DNA of 64,000 nt from NCBI RefSeq assembly GCF_027857615.1, contig NZ_JAQIFT010000045.1, positions 1-64,000 of the forward strand. Direction: 5' to 3'. Positions 8,969 to 17,352 of the stretch are shown here, piece by piece (positions within the stretch are counted from its first letter, which is position 1; every line of letters begins with the position of its first letter). The translations under genes and the position numbers were made by a program. The notes under the pieces are model-generated. The model was given only the letters and a program-made list of their open reading frames with translations, was not told the DNA's origin and did no database searches. This DNA is from Holtiella tumoricola (GTDB lineage: Bacteria; Bacillota; Clostridia; Lachnospirales; Cellulosilyticaceae).

Positions 8969-9087
8969 CTGCAACTCCTCCACATCTGAACTTGACTTCC
9001 ATTGTATATTATATATTCTTTTTAGACGATATACAATATTCTTACAGATTAAGTTGATTCATTTTAGCTTCAATTTCATACAAAAAA

Positions 9088-9121
9088 TAGGTAATAAAAG
9101 GCCCCTACCTTTTATTACCTA
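9088..9121 (-). terminator. Terminator of the MazF/PemK-like gene
   Basis: Perfect 14-base arms (TAGGTAATAAAAGG and CCTTTTATTACCTA) around a 6-base loop, followed on the minus strand by TTTTTTG. Confidence 0.85.
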
Positions 9122-9144
9122 AAGTTTTTTATATTATCTTATAA

Positions 9145-9666
9145 TTATTTATCTAATAGCATCTTATTTACGTTTTGTACAATATATTCTCTATCTGTAA
9201 TTACATCATAAAAACCTTTTCCACAATAGAGACGCTGTATGTCTACTGTACGCATATCACTTAACTGTAGCCTTGTTAGCATTCCGTTCTTAAAGTTATT
9301 TACTGCTATATCCAATTGAAACTCTGGATCTGGTGGTAATGAATCAGCTTTTACAGATGTTGTTGGAATAACAACAAACTTGCTTTTAAAGTATTTAAAT
9401 ACATAGCACCAATGTCCCCCATAGAGTTCTTTTGGAAATCCCCTGGTTAAATTAAAATAAGCAATTTGATGTACTTTAGGTATATGCTTAGGTCGATAAA
9501 ATGTAGTTGATGGATCACCTGTTTGCTTAGGTGTTAATTCATCATAGAAATAAGATAATTGTCCTACATGATACTCTAGATCTGTTACAAACCCTTCTAC
9601 ATCTGTATAATTCTTTAGTTCTTTGAGTGCATTTGATATCCCATGCATTCTAGCATCAATATCCAT
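9145..9666 (-). CDS. MazF/PemK-like protein, no antitoxin partner visible
   Basis: A 173-residue protein. From residue 60 on it follows the MazF/PemK fold: HQIAYFNLTRGFPKELYGGH (first strand and loop), the central strand KFVVIPTTSVK and the late motif LQLSDMRTVDIQRL, matching the conserved Asp/Arg helix of MazF endoribonucleases. About 58 extra N-terminal residues are predicted helical and could serve as a built-in antitoxin or dimerisation element. GGGGGG precedes the ATG by 5 bases. There is no small antitoxin gene on either side, unlike classical mazEF. It could be a toxin, a regulator or an inactive relative. Confidence 0.6.
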   Translation of the reverse strand: MDIDARMHGISNALKELKNYTDVEGFVTDLEYHVGQLSYFYDELTPKQTGDPSTTFYRPKHIPKVHQIAYFNLTRGFPKELYGGHWCYVFKYFKSKFVVIPTTSVKADSLPPDPEFQLDIAVNNFKNGMLTRLQLSDMRTVDIQRLYCGKGFYDVITDREYIVQNVNKMLLDK

Positions 9667-9845
9667 GGTTTCCCCCCTTACAAAATCTCCAATACCTTAT
9701 TATTTTACCACGGTTCAATTAAAAATTAAAGTTAATTTTTGATTTATTTCTATATTTTTCCATTTAATCTTATATCTCTCTATCTTAAGAATTTTACTTC
9801 CAAAATTCTTCGCATTTGGACAGTTGTTTATTTAAACAAACAAGA

Positions 9846-9876
9846 AATAGGGCGCTAAATTACTTAGCCCCCTATC
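9846..9876 (-). terminator. Terminator of purH
   Basis: On the minus strand ATAGGGGGCTAA pairs with TTAGCGCCCTAT with one mismatch and is followed by the T-rich TTTCTTGTTTG. Confidence 0.7.
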
Positions 9877-9890
9877 TTGAATCTTTATGT

Positions 9891-11441
9891 TTAGTGTTTA
9901 AAATGTCTCATACCTGTAAAGACCATTGCAATTCCAGCTTCGTTACATGCCTTAATAGAATCTTCATCACGAATAGAACCACCTGGTTGAATAATTGCTG
10001 TAATACCTGCTGCAGCTGCTGCCTTTACACAATCATCAAATGGGAAGAATGCATCTGATGCTAAAACGCTACCTTTTACACCTTCTTCTCCTAAGAATTC
10101 CATACCATGATCGATAGCTTGTGTCGTTGCCCAAATACGGTTTGTTTGACCGCCACCCATTCCAACTGACATGCCATCTTTTGCAAGTGCAATACCATTA
10201 GATTTTACATGTTTTACAAGCTTCCATGCAAAGTGTAAATCTTCCATCTCTTTTTCAGAAGGTGTACGCTCTGTTACTACTTTAAGCTCTTCTTCTATTA
10301 AAAGTTCTAAGTCTTTTTGTTGAACAATTAATCCACCATCTACTTTTTTCATTGTTAATGCATGTGGATCAGAGTATGTAATATTTTCAAGTTTTAATAC
10401 ACGTAAGTTTTTCTTAAGTTTAAATACTTCAAGTGCCTCTTCTTCGTAACCTGGCGCAATAACAATTTCAAAGAAGATTTTACACATTTCTTCTGCTGTT
10501 GCTTTATCAATTATTTGGTTTGTTACAATAATACCACCAAAGATAGAAACAGAATCTGCTGTATAAGCTTTTTGGTAGGCTTCAAGTACATTGTTTCCTA
10601 CACCAACACCGCATGGATTAGCATGTTTAACTGCTACTACAGCTGGTTCACTAAATTCACGAAGTAGTTCAAGTGCACCATTTGCATCATTAATATTGTT
10701 ATATGAAAGTTCTTTACCATTTAATTGTACTGCATCAGCAAGTGTTCCTTTTGTTTTTCCAACTTCTTTATAGAACGCTGCACCTTGATGAGGATTTTCT
10801 CCGTAGCGCATATCTTGAACTTTTTCAAATGTCATTGTAAATGTATTTGGTAAACTATAATCACCACGTTGTTCTCTTAAGTAGTTAGCAATCATTGTAT
10901 CGTAGTTTGCTGTGTGTTCAAATACTTTAGTTGCAAGATAGAAGTTTGTATCTACACTTACTTTGTTATTTGCTCTTAATTCCTCTAATACAACAGCGTA
11001 ATCAGTAGGGTCTACTACTACTGTTACATCATGATTATTTTTTGCTGCTGAACGAAGCATAGTTGGACCACCAATATCAATGTTTTCTATTGCTTCTTCT
11101 AATTTAACGCCTTCTTTAAGGATTGTTTGTTTGAAAGGATAAAGGTTAACTACTACAAGATCAATATTTGAAAGGCCTAATTCTTGCATTTGTTTTTGAT
11201 GTTCTTCGTTATCACGAATATTAAGAAGTCCAGCATGAATAGCAGGATGAAGTGTTTTAACACGACCATCTAAACATTCTGGAAAACCTGTTACATCAGA
11301 AATACCAATTACTTCTACGCCTGCGTTTTGTAAAGCATTAAAAGTTCCACCTGTTGAAATAATCTCTACGCCTAAACTTACAAGCTCTTTAGCAAATTCT
11401 ACGATTCCTGTTTTGTCTGATACACTAATTAATGCTCTCAT
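9891..11441 (-). CDS. purH: Bifunctional AICAR formyltransferase/IMP cyclohydrolase
   Basis: Carries out the last two steps of IMP synthesis. The 516-residue length is standard. The N-terminal MGS-type cyclohydrolase domain (1-195) shows DKTGIVEFAKELVSLGVEI, ISTGGT, GRVKTLHPAIHAGLL and NLYPF. The C-terminal transformylase shows RYGENPHQ, AVKHANPCGVGVG and the end region DAFFPFDDCVKAAAAAG. GGAGAG precedes the ATG. The leader contains a ZTP riboswitch (11498-11602); ZTP and ZMP derive from the substrate AICAR ribotide, so the gene is switched on when formyl-folate is limiting. No clear promoter separates it from the upstream NCS2 permease, so the two may be co-transcribed. Confidence 0.97.
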   Translation of the reverse strand: MRALISVSDKTGIVEFAKELVSLGVEIISTGGTFNALQNAGVEVIGISDVTGFPECLDGRVKTLHPAIHAGLLNIRDNEEHQKQMQELGLSNIDLVVVNLYPFKQTILKEGVKLEEAIENIDIGGPTMLRSAAKNNHDVTVVVDPTDYAVVLEELRANNKVSVDTNFYLATKVFEHTANYDTMIANYLREQRGDYSLPNTFTMTFEKVQDMRYGENPHQGAAFYKEVGKTKGTLADAVQLNGKELSYNNINDANGALELLREFSEPAVVAVKHANPCGVGVGNNVLEAYQKAYTADSVSIFGGIIVTNQIIDKATAEEMCKIFFEIVIAPGYEEEALEVFKLKKNLRVLKLENITYSDPHALTMKKVDGGLIVQQKDLELLIEEELKVVTERTPSEKEMEDLHFAWKLVKHVKSNGIALAKDGMSVGMGGGQTNRIWATTQAIDHGMEFLGEEGVKGSVLASDAFFPFDDCVKAAAAAGITAIIQPGGSIRDEDSIKACNEAGIAMVFTGMRHFKH

Positions 11442-11490
11442 GACTCTCTCCTTTTAATTGTAAATATATTTTTATTGTGTAATTTTAAAG

Positions 11491-11544
11491 CAATAAAAAG
11501 ACCGTCTGGACGCTACTTATATACTATGTAGTGCCCAGACGGTC
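11491..11544 (-). terminator. Expression-platform terminator of the ZTP riboswitch
   Basis: On the minus strand GACCGTCTGG and CCAGACGGTC (11500-11544) form a perfect long stem followed by TTTTTATTG. The 5' arm contains the conserved CCGUCUGGGCA of the aptamer, so ligand binding and terminator formation are mutually exclusive. Confidence 0.88.
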
Positions 11545-11602
11545 GACTTTCCATTTCTATACTCCCCGCAGTTCATTCTGCTAATCCGTCAGTCATATAG
11601 AA
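11498..11602 (-). ncRNA. ZTP riboswitch (pfl motif)
   Basis: Read on the minus strand, the first domain is closed by P1 TTCTATA/TATAGAA, with P2 GCAG/CTGC, and contains the conserved GACUGACGG and CGGGGAG segments. After a short linker comes the second domain with the diagnostic CCGUCUGGGCA. Conserved elements and order match the ZTP-sensing pfl motif, whose usual targets are folate and purine genes including purH. It lies between the permease stop codon and purH and overlaps an intrinsic terminator, implying ligand-activated antitermination. Confidence 0.88.
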
Positions 11603-11636
11603 ACTTTATTTAATTTTAAATTCTACTAGTTAGCTA

Positions 11637-12986
11637 TTAGATAATAAGTTTGATTACAAATAAAGCTGCCATAATGTACATAACAATACTTACATCTTTT
11701 GCTTTACCTGAGAATACTTTTACTAATACATATGAGATACCACCAAATACGATACCTTCTGAAATACTATAAGCAAGAGGCATCATGATAAGTGTTAAGA
11801 ATGCTGGAAGAGCTTCTGTAATATCACTGAAGTCTACTTTTGTAATACTTTCAAGCATTAAAACACCTACTACGATAAGTGCTGGTGCTGTTGCAAAAGA
11901 AGGAATAGCAATGAAGATTGGTGCTGCGAATAATGCTAATGCAAAACAAGCTGCTGTTGAAAGTCCTGTAAGACCTGTACGTCCACCTGCAATAACCCCT
12001 GCACTACTTTCAACGAATGTTGTTACTGTTGAAGTACCAAGAAGAGCTCCTGCTGTTGTACCAACTGCATCTGCAAATAATGCTTGTTTTACACGTGGTA
12101 ATTCACCTTTTTCATCTAAGTAATCAGCTTTTGCTGCTACTCCGATAAGTGTACCTAATGTATCAAATAAATCTACGAATAAGAATGAGAATACTACTAC
12201 TACGAAAGTTAAAATACTATCTATACTACCAAATACTTCACTCATAGGTGGGAATTTGAAAGCTACTTCACTAAGTCCACCGAATAACCCTTGGCCTGAT
12301 GCAAAGTTAGGAATAAGTGAGTAAACACCTGCTTCAACGTCTACTACGTACCAACCAATAAGTTCTGCTCCAATTCCAAGTAAGTAAGTTGCTACGATAC
12401 CAATAAGTACTGCTCCTGGTACGTTACGCTTCATTAATACTACGATTAATACTACACCAAACATACAAAGTACTGTTTGTGGTGTTGTCATGTTACCAAG
12501 TGCTAAGAATGTTGCACTATCTGCTACGATAACGCCTGCACCTTTAAGACCAATGAAAGCAATAAATAAACCAATACCTGCACTAACTGCATACTTCATA
12601 CATTTTGGAATTGCATTGAAAAGTGCTTCACGAACATTAAATGCTGTTAAGATAAGGAAGATAATCCCTTCTACGAATACTGCAAATAATGCAAATTGCC
12701 AACTATGCCCCATACCTAATACTACTGTAAATGCGAAGAATGCATTAAGTCCCATACCTGGTGCAAGTGCAAATGGATAGTTTGCTACAAGTGCCATAAC
12801 AGCTGTCCCTATAACTGATGCAAGAACTGTTGCTACGAATACCCCATGTTTATCCATACCTGCTGCACTTAAAATGTCTGGGTTAACTGCTAATATGTAA
12901 GCCATTGTCATGAAAGTTGTAATACCAGCTAAAATCTCTGTCTTTACTGTGGTCTTGTTCTCTTGAAGTTTGAAAAATTTCTCCAC
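11637..12986 (-). CDS. NCS2-family nucleobase permease (adenine/guanine/hypoxanthine type)
   Basis: A 449-residue permease with about 12-14 membrane segments. Segments such as ITTFMTMAYILAVNP, PGMGLNAFFAFTVV, FLFVDLFDTLGTLIGVA and GTSTVTTFVESSAGV are characteristic of the AzgA/PbuG branch, which takes up hypoxanthine, guanine or adenine by proton symport. The start is the GTG at 12986, 8 bases after AGGGGGT. It has its own promoter (13060-13088) below a PurBox-like repeat and is followed by the riboswitch-controlled purH with no terminator between, so salvage and synthesis seem linked in one unit. Confidence 0.92.
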   Translation of the reverse strand: MEKFFKLQENKTTVKTEILAGITTFMTMAYILAVNPDILSAAGMDKHGVFVATVLASVIGTAVMALVANYPFALAPGMGLNAFFAFTVVLGMGHSWQFALFAVFVEGIIFLILTAFNVREALFNAIPKCMKYAVSAGIGLFIAFIGLKGAGVIVADSATFLALGNMTTPQTVLCMFGVVLIVVLMKRNVPGAVLIGIVATYLLGIGAELIGWYVVDVEAGVYSLIPNFASGQGLFGGLSEVAFKFPPMSEVFGSIDSILTFVVVVFSFLFVDLFDTLGTLIGVAAKADYLDEKGELPRVKQALFADAVGTTAGALLGTSTVTTFVESSAGVIAGGRTGLTGLSTAACFALALFAAPIFIAIPSFATAPALIVVGVLMLESITKVDFSDITEALPAFLTLIMMPLAYSISEGIVFGGISYVLVKVFSGKAKDVSIVMYIMAALFVIKLII

Positions 12987-13059
12987 AATAACTACCCCCT
13001 TTAAATGTTTATAATTAATATTTATGTACGACCTATTAGACTTTATGTCTCATAGTGTT

Positions 13060-13088
13060 ATATTACATGAGAAATTTGGTTAGGTCAA
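13060..13088 (-). promoter_or_regulatory. Promoter of the purine permease operon
   Basis: Minus-strand TTGACC (13083-13088) and TAATAT (13060-13065) with a 17-base spacer. The expected start is near 13053, leaving a leader of about 67 bases, which is short for a purine riboswitch; I see none of the purine aptamer's conserved blocks in it. Confidence 0.8.
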
Positions 13089-13094
13089 TAGTTT

Positions 13095-13134
13095 TTTCGA
13101 ACATTTTATTTTTTATAAACCCTAACGTTCGATT
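13095..13134 (-). promoter_or_regulatory. PurBox-like operator pair (PurR of the Bacillus type)
   Basis: On the minus strand ATCGAACGTTA and AATGTTCGAA form an inverted pair. The CGAA and TTCG cores (13128-13131 and 13098-13101) are separated by 26 bases, and the second core ends 9 bases before the -35 box. From memory this is the layout of the PurBoxes in the B. subtilis pur operon. PurR is a PRPP-responsive repressor; its gene is not in this window. Confidence 0.6.
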
Positions 13135-13264
13135 TAATTCATTCTCTATATTTCACCTAACTCTATTAAATTTATTTAATTATTTTATAAATAATACAAG
13201 CATATATTTGTCCCTATTTCATATATATGTAATAGGACATTTCATATTTCAAAGGAGGGTAACA

Positions 13265-13885
13265 ATGTCTGGTCCAAAATTTATGGTCTTTAAACTCAAA
13301 GATCTACGTATCCCTTTTATCATGTTAGTTGTCGCTGTCGTTGCTTTTTCTTTCTTTATGCTGAAAGGTAGTAACGATGCTACACCAACCTTTGCACCCG
13401 ATAACAGCTATGAGGATGGTATGTACATAGCAAACATTGCTTTCACAGACGCAGATATGGATTTAGTAGTAGAAATCAAAGACAAACAAATCGCTTCTAT
13501 TGCTTTAGAAGGATTTGACGAATCAGAAAGAATGCTTTATTCAGATTTAAATGATAGCATTTCTTTTGTCAATGATTATATTACTTCTACTCAATCTGTT
13601 GAACTTCCTGATGCAAGTAATGTCACTGCATCTACAAGCATTCTAATGGATGCTGTAAAGACCGCTCTTTCTGAAAAGAATGACGCAGTCCTTACAACTA
13701 CTTACGAAGTCCCACTTCTTGAAGCCATCACTGAAGAAGTTCCTGAAGAAATGGCTGAAGACAAATCAGACGATGCATTAGCTGAAGATGTTTTATCTGA
13801 AACTGTTATCTCTGATGATATGGGCGAAGTTCAAGACGCTGCTCCTAGCGATGCAGATTCTATGGACGATAGTATTGAAGATTAA
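13265..13885 (+). CDS. Membrane-anchored FMN-binding-domain-like protein with acidic tail
   Basis: About 206 residues from the ATG at 13265, preceded by AAAGGAGGG; the frame is open further upstream but has no good start there. One membrane segment (about 16-36) anchors an external domain. Residues 45-135 follow the FMN_bind pattern: DGMYIANIAFTDADMDLVVE, a KDKQIASIAL strand, and DASNVTASTSILMDAVKTAL where family members have SGAT. The flavin-attachment threonine motif is not intact. The last 65 residues are very acidic (many Glu and Asp) and probably disordered. Function unknown; it is divergent from the purine permease and ends at a strong terminator. Confidence 0.65.
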   Translation: MSGPKFMVFKLKDLRIPFIMLVVAVVAFSFFMLKGSNDATPTFAPDNSYEDGMYIANIAFTDADMDLVVEIKDKQIASIALEGFDESERMLYSDLNDSISFVNDYITSTQSVELPDASNVTASTSILMDAVKTALSEKNDAVLTTTYEVPLLEAITEEVPEEMAEDKSDDALAEDVLSETVISDDMGEVQDAAPSDADSMDDSIED

Positions 13886-13890
13886 TATGT

Positions 13891-13928
13891 AATAAAGCTC
13901 CTTGAGTGCATTCTCAAGGAGCTTTATT
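13891..13928 (+). terminator. Terminator after the FMN-binding-like gene
   Basis: Perfect 16-base arms AATAAAGCTCCTTGAG and CTCAAGGAGCTTTATT around a 6-base loop. Confidence 0.88.
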
Positions 13929-14115
13929 ATTTTCTTTATAGATGAAATCTAATAAAATAACATAAATAAAAACTTTACCTACTTAATTTCAGATATATAT
14001 TAACCCTATTAGATTTATATCTATTGTCTCTCCTACTTCTTCACCTTGTATCTTACTGTATTAAATTAACTTTTCTCTAGCATAGCATATTTGTTATCCA
14101 CTATATACAAAAATA

Positions 14116-14148
14116 GAAAAGAGTACCGCTTTATGCGATACCCTCTCT
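14116..14148 (-). terminator. Terminator of the pst-phoU operon
   Basis: On the minus strand GAGAGGGTATCGC pairs with GCGGTACTCTTTTC through several G-U pairs, followed by TATTTTTG. It lies just downstream of phoU. Confidence 0.75.
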
Positions 14149-14159
14149 GCTTTGTTTTA

Positions 14160-14822
14160 TTATAATTCACCTGTTAGGTTGTAAATTAACCATTCAGCAA
14201 TGTTTGTAATATGATCTGCAATACGTTCTAAGTATTTAACAATCATAATATAGGCTGCACCGCTTGGTACAAACTCACTGTTTTTACTCATTTCAATAGT
14301 AATCTCTTTGAAAATCTTAGTGAACTCTTCATCAATTTTATCATCATACTCACAAATCTCTTTAAGTTTATCTAAATCTTTTTGCATGAAATTATCTAAA
14401 GTTCTACTGAGCATCTCTCTTACATGTGTTGCCATTTTCTCAATATGACGTTTATAAGCGATTTCTTTAGTCCATACGCCATCTTCTAGTGTTAAGCTAT
14501 AAGTACAAATATCTTCGCAGTGATCTCCAATACGTTCCATATCTGTTACACTTTTAAGCATAGACATAATAAGTCTTAAGTCTCTAGCAATAGGTTGTTG
14601 ATGTGTAATGAGACTTACACATTTTTTCTCGATTTCTACTTCCATCTCATCGATAAGGTCATCGCTTTTAATAACTTGTTTTGCTAATTCTTTATTTTGC
14701 TCGGTTACTGCTTCTATGGTATTAGCAACAAGTGTCTCAACTTGATTACCCATCTTAATCATTTCTAATCTAAGATCTTCTAATTCTTTTTCAAATACTC
14801 TTCTTGGTGACATATTCCCCAC
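14160..14822 (-). CDS. phoU: Phosphate-specific transport system accessory protein PhoU
   Basis: A 220-residue all-helical protein made of two similar three-helix halves, each with the PhoU pattern (DDLIDEMEVEIEKKC and DDKIDEEFTKIFKE, then DMERIGDHCEDICTY and YLERIADHITNIAEW). It binds metal clusters and modulates PstB and the PhoR kinase, lowering phosphate uptake when phosphate is plentiful. It is the last gene of the pstSCAB-phoU operon and starts five bases after the pstB stop codon, with AGGAGTGGGG ahead of its ATG. Confidence 0.95.
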   Translation of the reverse strand: MGNMSPRRVFEKELEDLRLEMIKMGNQVETLVANTIEAVTEQNKELAKQVIKSDDLIDEMEVEIEKKCVSLITHQQPIARDLRLIMSMLKSVTDMERIGDHCEDICTYSLTLEDGVWTKEIAYKRHIEKMATHVREMLSRTLDNFMQKDLDKLKEICEYDDKIDEEFTKIFKEITIEMSKNSEFVPSGAAYIMIVKYLERIADHITNIAEWLIYNLTGEL

Positions 14823-14827
14823 TCCTT

Positions 14828-15580
14828 TTAGCCAAATCTTCCTGTGATATAGTCTTCTGTTCTTTGATCTCTTGGTTGGTCAAAGATTTTATCTGTTGCA
14901 TCAACTTCAACTAATTCCCCTAAAAGGAAGAATGCTGTTTTATCAGAAATACGTGCTGCTTGTTGCATGTTATGTGTAACAATAACAATTGTGTATTGTT
15001 TTTTAAGTTCATTAATGAGATCTTCGATTTTTAATGTTGAAATTGGATCAAGTGCAGATGTTGGTTCATCCATAAGTAAGATTTCTGGATTCATTGCAAT
15101 ACTACGTGCAATACAGATACGTTGTTGTTGCCCACCAGATAAACTTGTTGCACTTTTACGTAAATGATCTTTTACTTCATCCCAAATAGCTGCTTTTCTT
15201 AAACTATCTTCAACTATTTTGTCTAATTCACTTTTCTTTTTGATTCCTTGCATACGTGGTCCGTAAGCAATATTATCATAAATACTCATTGGGAATGGAT
15301 TTGGTTTTTGGAATACCATTCCTACTTTTTTTCTAAGTTCAATAGGGTTCATATTAAAAATATCTTGCCCCTTAAACTTAATGCTACCATCAACCTTTGT
15401 GCCTTCAACTAAATCACTCATACGATTTAAGATACGAAGAAATGTAGATTTACCACAACCTGAAGGTCCAATAAAAGCTAATACTTCATTCTTTTTTACT
15501 TCTAAATTTATATTTTTGAGCGCCTTGAAATCTCCATAGTAGAAAGATAAATCCGATACGCTTATAATGTTATTTTCCAT
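14828..15580 (-). CDS. pstB: Phosphate ABC transporter ATP-binding protein
   Basis: A 250-residue ATPase of the high-affinity phosphate importer. Walker A GPSGCGKST, Q-loop VFQKPNPFPMSIYDNIAYG (typical of PstB), signature LSGGQQQR, Walker B ILLMDEPTSALDP and switch histidine VTHNMQQA are all intact. The C-terminal DYITGRFG is also characteristic of the family. The gene overlaps the end of pstA by 11 bases, indicating coupled translation. Confidence 0.97.
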   Translation of the reverse strand: MENNIISVSDLSFYYGDFKALKNINLEVKKNEVLAFIGPSGCGKSTFLRILNRMSDLVEGTKVDGSIKFKGQDIFNMNPIELRKKVGMVFQKPNPFPMSIYDNIAYGPRMQGIKKKSELDKIVEDSLRKAAIWDEVKDHLRKSATSLSGGQQQRICIARSIAMNPEILLMDEPTSALDPISTLKIEDLINELKKQYTIVIVTHNMQQAARISDKTAFFLLGELVEVDATDKIFDQPRDQRTEDYITGRFG

Positions 15581-16442
15581 GTTTCATCTTCCTTCCAATT
15601 ACATAAGTTAATAAGTTCAGTGTAAGTACTACTAATAATAGAACAATCGCTGTTCCATAAGCTTCTTCTAACGAAATACCTTCTTTAGCTAACATATAAA
15701 GGTGTACTGATAAAGTCCTACCTGATTCCATAACATTTGAAGGTACTCTAAATACCATACCTGCTGTTAAGTAAATTGCTGCTGTTTCACCAATGATACG
15801 TCCTGTACTAAATACAATCCCTGTTAAAATACCTGGTACTGCACTAGGTAATACAACTTTCATGATTGTTGCAAATTTTGATGCCCCAAGTGCAAGTGAA
15901 CCTTCTCTATAGCTTAAAGGTACTGTTTTTAAAGCTTCCTCTGTAGTTTTTACAACTGTTGGAAGGATCATAAGTGCTACTGTTAAGCCCCCTGCAAGGA
16001 TACTGTAGCCCATTTTGAGTTGTGTTACAAAGAACATCATTCCAAATAACCCAAATAGAATAGAAGGAACAGCCGCTAAACATTCAATAGCAAAACGTAA
16101 GCTCTTTACGAATTTTGATTGTTTTGCATATTCACTTAGATAAATAGATGTTCCCATTCCAACTGGTACTGCAATTACAAGCCCCATAAGTACCATATAT
16201 ATAGTTGTTATAATAGCTGGCATAAGTCCTGCTATATTAACATGACCTATCCCCTTCATAAAGATATAAGATAAGATCCAAATAAGCATTGCAAATGTAG
16301 AGAATGCAATTAAACCAATAACACCATAAATAATTTTTTCTTTTGTTGAAACATATTTAAATGGATTATTATTCTTTTTCGCTGGTTTTTGTTCAGCTAC
16401 TGGAGTTTCCTGTACCGTATTACCACTAAGCTTTGCTTCCAC
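15570..16442 (-). CDS. pstA: Phosphate ABC transporter permease PstA
   Basis: A 290-residue membrane subunit with a hydrophilic N-terminal tail of about 35 residues and six predicted helices. The binding-protein-dependent transport motif (EEALKTVPLSYREGSLALGA, the EAA loop contacting PstB) is near residue 180. Translation starts at GTG with AAAGGAGGG upstream; that site and the start codon lie inside the 3' end of pstC (17-base overlap). Confidence 0.95.
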   Translation of the reverse strand: MEAKLSGNTVQETPVAEQKPAKKNNNPFKYVSTKEKIIYGVIGLIAFSTFAMLIWILSYIFMKGIGHVNIAGLMPAIITTIYMVLMGLVIAVPVGMGTSIYLSEYAKQSKFVKSLRFAIECLAAVPSILFGLFGMMFFVTQLKMGYSILAGGLTVALMILPTVVKTTEEALKTVPLSYREGSLALGASKFATIMKVVLPSAVPGILTGIVFSTGRIIGETAAIYLTAGMVFRVPSNVMESGRTLSVHLYMLAKEGISLEEAYGTAIVLLLVVLTLNLLTYVIGRKMKHGK

Positions 16443-17298
16443 GGCCTTCCCTCCTTTCTGAATAATTATTGATTATATGTGTAATTACGTTGATTGCAAT
16501 AATAAGGATGAATAAAATCATACCTGTTGCAAAAAGTGCTTGTTGATGTATACCTGAAGCATAACCCATTTCGATTGCGATATTCGCTGTAAGCGTTCTT
16601 ACTGGGTCAGTAATGCTTGTTGGAAGTAATGCTGTATTTCCTGCTACTAGGATAACAGCCATTGTTTCACCAAGTGCACGTCCTGTTGCTAAAATAATAC
16701 CTGCTAAAGTTCCTGATTTAGCTGCTTTCAGCTGAACTTTGAATATATATTGTAATTTACTTGCGCCAAGTGCTAACGCACCTTCTTTAAATTCATTTGG
16801 TACTGCTCTTAAACTTACTTCTGTCATACGAATAACTGTAGGAAGTACCATTAATGCTAAGATGAAAATAACAGCAAGTAAGCTACTTCCTGCTCCTTTT
16901 CCACCAAAGAATTTATTAATCATTGGTACAACTACCATAAGCCCCCAGAATCCATAAATAACTGAAGGAATCCCTGCTAATAAGTCTACTGCTGCTGAAA
17001 GAATTTTTGCGAGTTTACTAGGAAGAATTTCTACTAAGACAATTGCTGTACAAATTCCAACTATAATGGCTACAAGCATAGCCCCTGCCGTACCATAAAG
17101 GCTGGAAACGAGCATTGGGAAAATCCCAAAGATTTCACCTGAAGGCATCCAATTGGTGCCGGTTAAAAATTTCCAAAGACTAGTATGTTGAAAGAATGGA
17201 AGTCCATTGACTACGATATAGAATCCCATAAATGCAACTACTGAGATTGTAAGAGCTGCAAAACACCAGAACACTTTCTTCATTATTCTATCCATCAT
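16426..17298 (-). CDS. pstC: Phosphate ABC transporter permease PstC
   Basis: About 290 residues with six predicted membrane segments and the EAA loop seen as EVSLRAVPNEFKEGALALGA. It pairs with PstA to form the channel. The ATG at 17298 (or the adjacent ATG at 17295) follows AAGGTGATC; an upstream GTG is less likely. Its final codons encode the ribosome site of pstA. A stem-loop lies between it and pstS. Confidence 0.95.
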   Translation of the reverse strand: MMDRIMKKVFWCFAALTISVVAFMGFYIVVNGLPFFQHTSLWKFLTGTNWMPSGEIFGIFPMLVSSLYGTAGAMLVAIIVGICTAIVLVEILPSKLAKILSAAVDLLAGIPSVIYGFWGLMVVVPMINKFFGGKGAGSSLLAVIFILALMVLPTVIRMTEVSLRAVPNEFKEGALALGASKLQYIFKVQLKAAKSGTLAGIILATGRALGETMAVILVAGNTALLPTSITDPVRTLTANIAIEMGYASGIHQQALFATGMILFILIIAINVITHIINNYSERREGRGSKA

Positions 17299-17320
17299 GA
17301 TCACCTTATTAATTATAATG

Positions 17321-17345
17321 GATAAGAGGCTAAAAGCCCCTTATC
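17321..17345 (-). promoter_or_regulatory. Intercistronic stem-loop between pstS and pstC
   Basis: Minus-strand GATAAGGGGCT and AGCCTCTTATC form an 11-base stem with a tiny loop. No T run follows, so it is not a full terminator. Such hairpins after the binding-protein gene usually protect the upstream mRNA and give more PstS than PstCAB. Confidence 0.65.
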
Positions 17346-17352
17346 ATATTTT

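Noticed and set aside
12987..13053. Purine riboswitch in the permease leader
   Set aside because: The leader is only about 67 bases and lacks the conserved aptamer blocks; control is better explained by the upstream PurBox-like pair.
13055..13264. N-terminal extension of the FMN-binding-like protein
   Set aside because: The upstream frame covers the permease promoter and the PurBox-like repeat; the ATG at 13265 has a strong ribosome site directly before a membrane segment.
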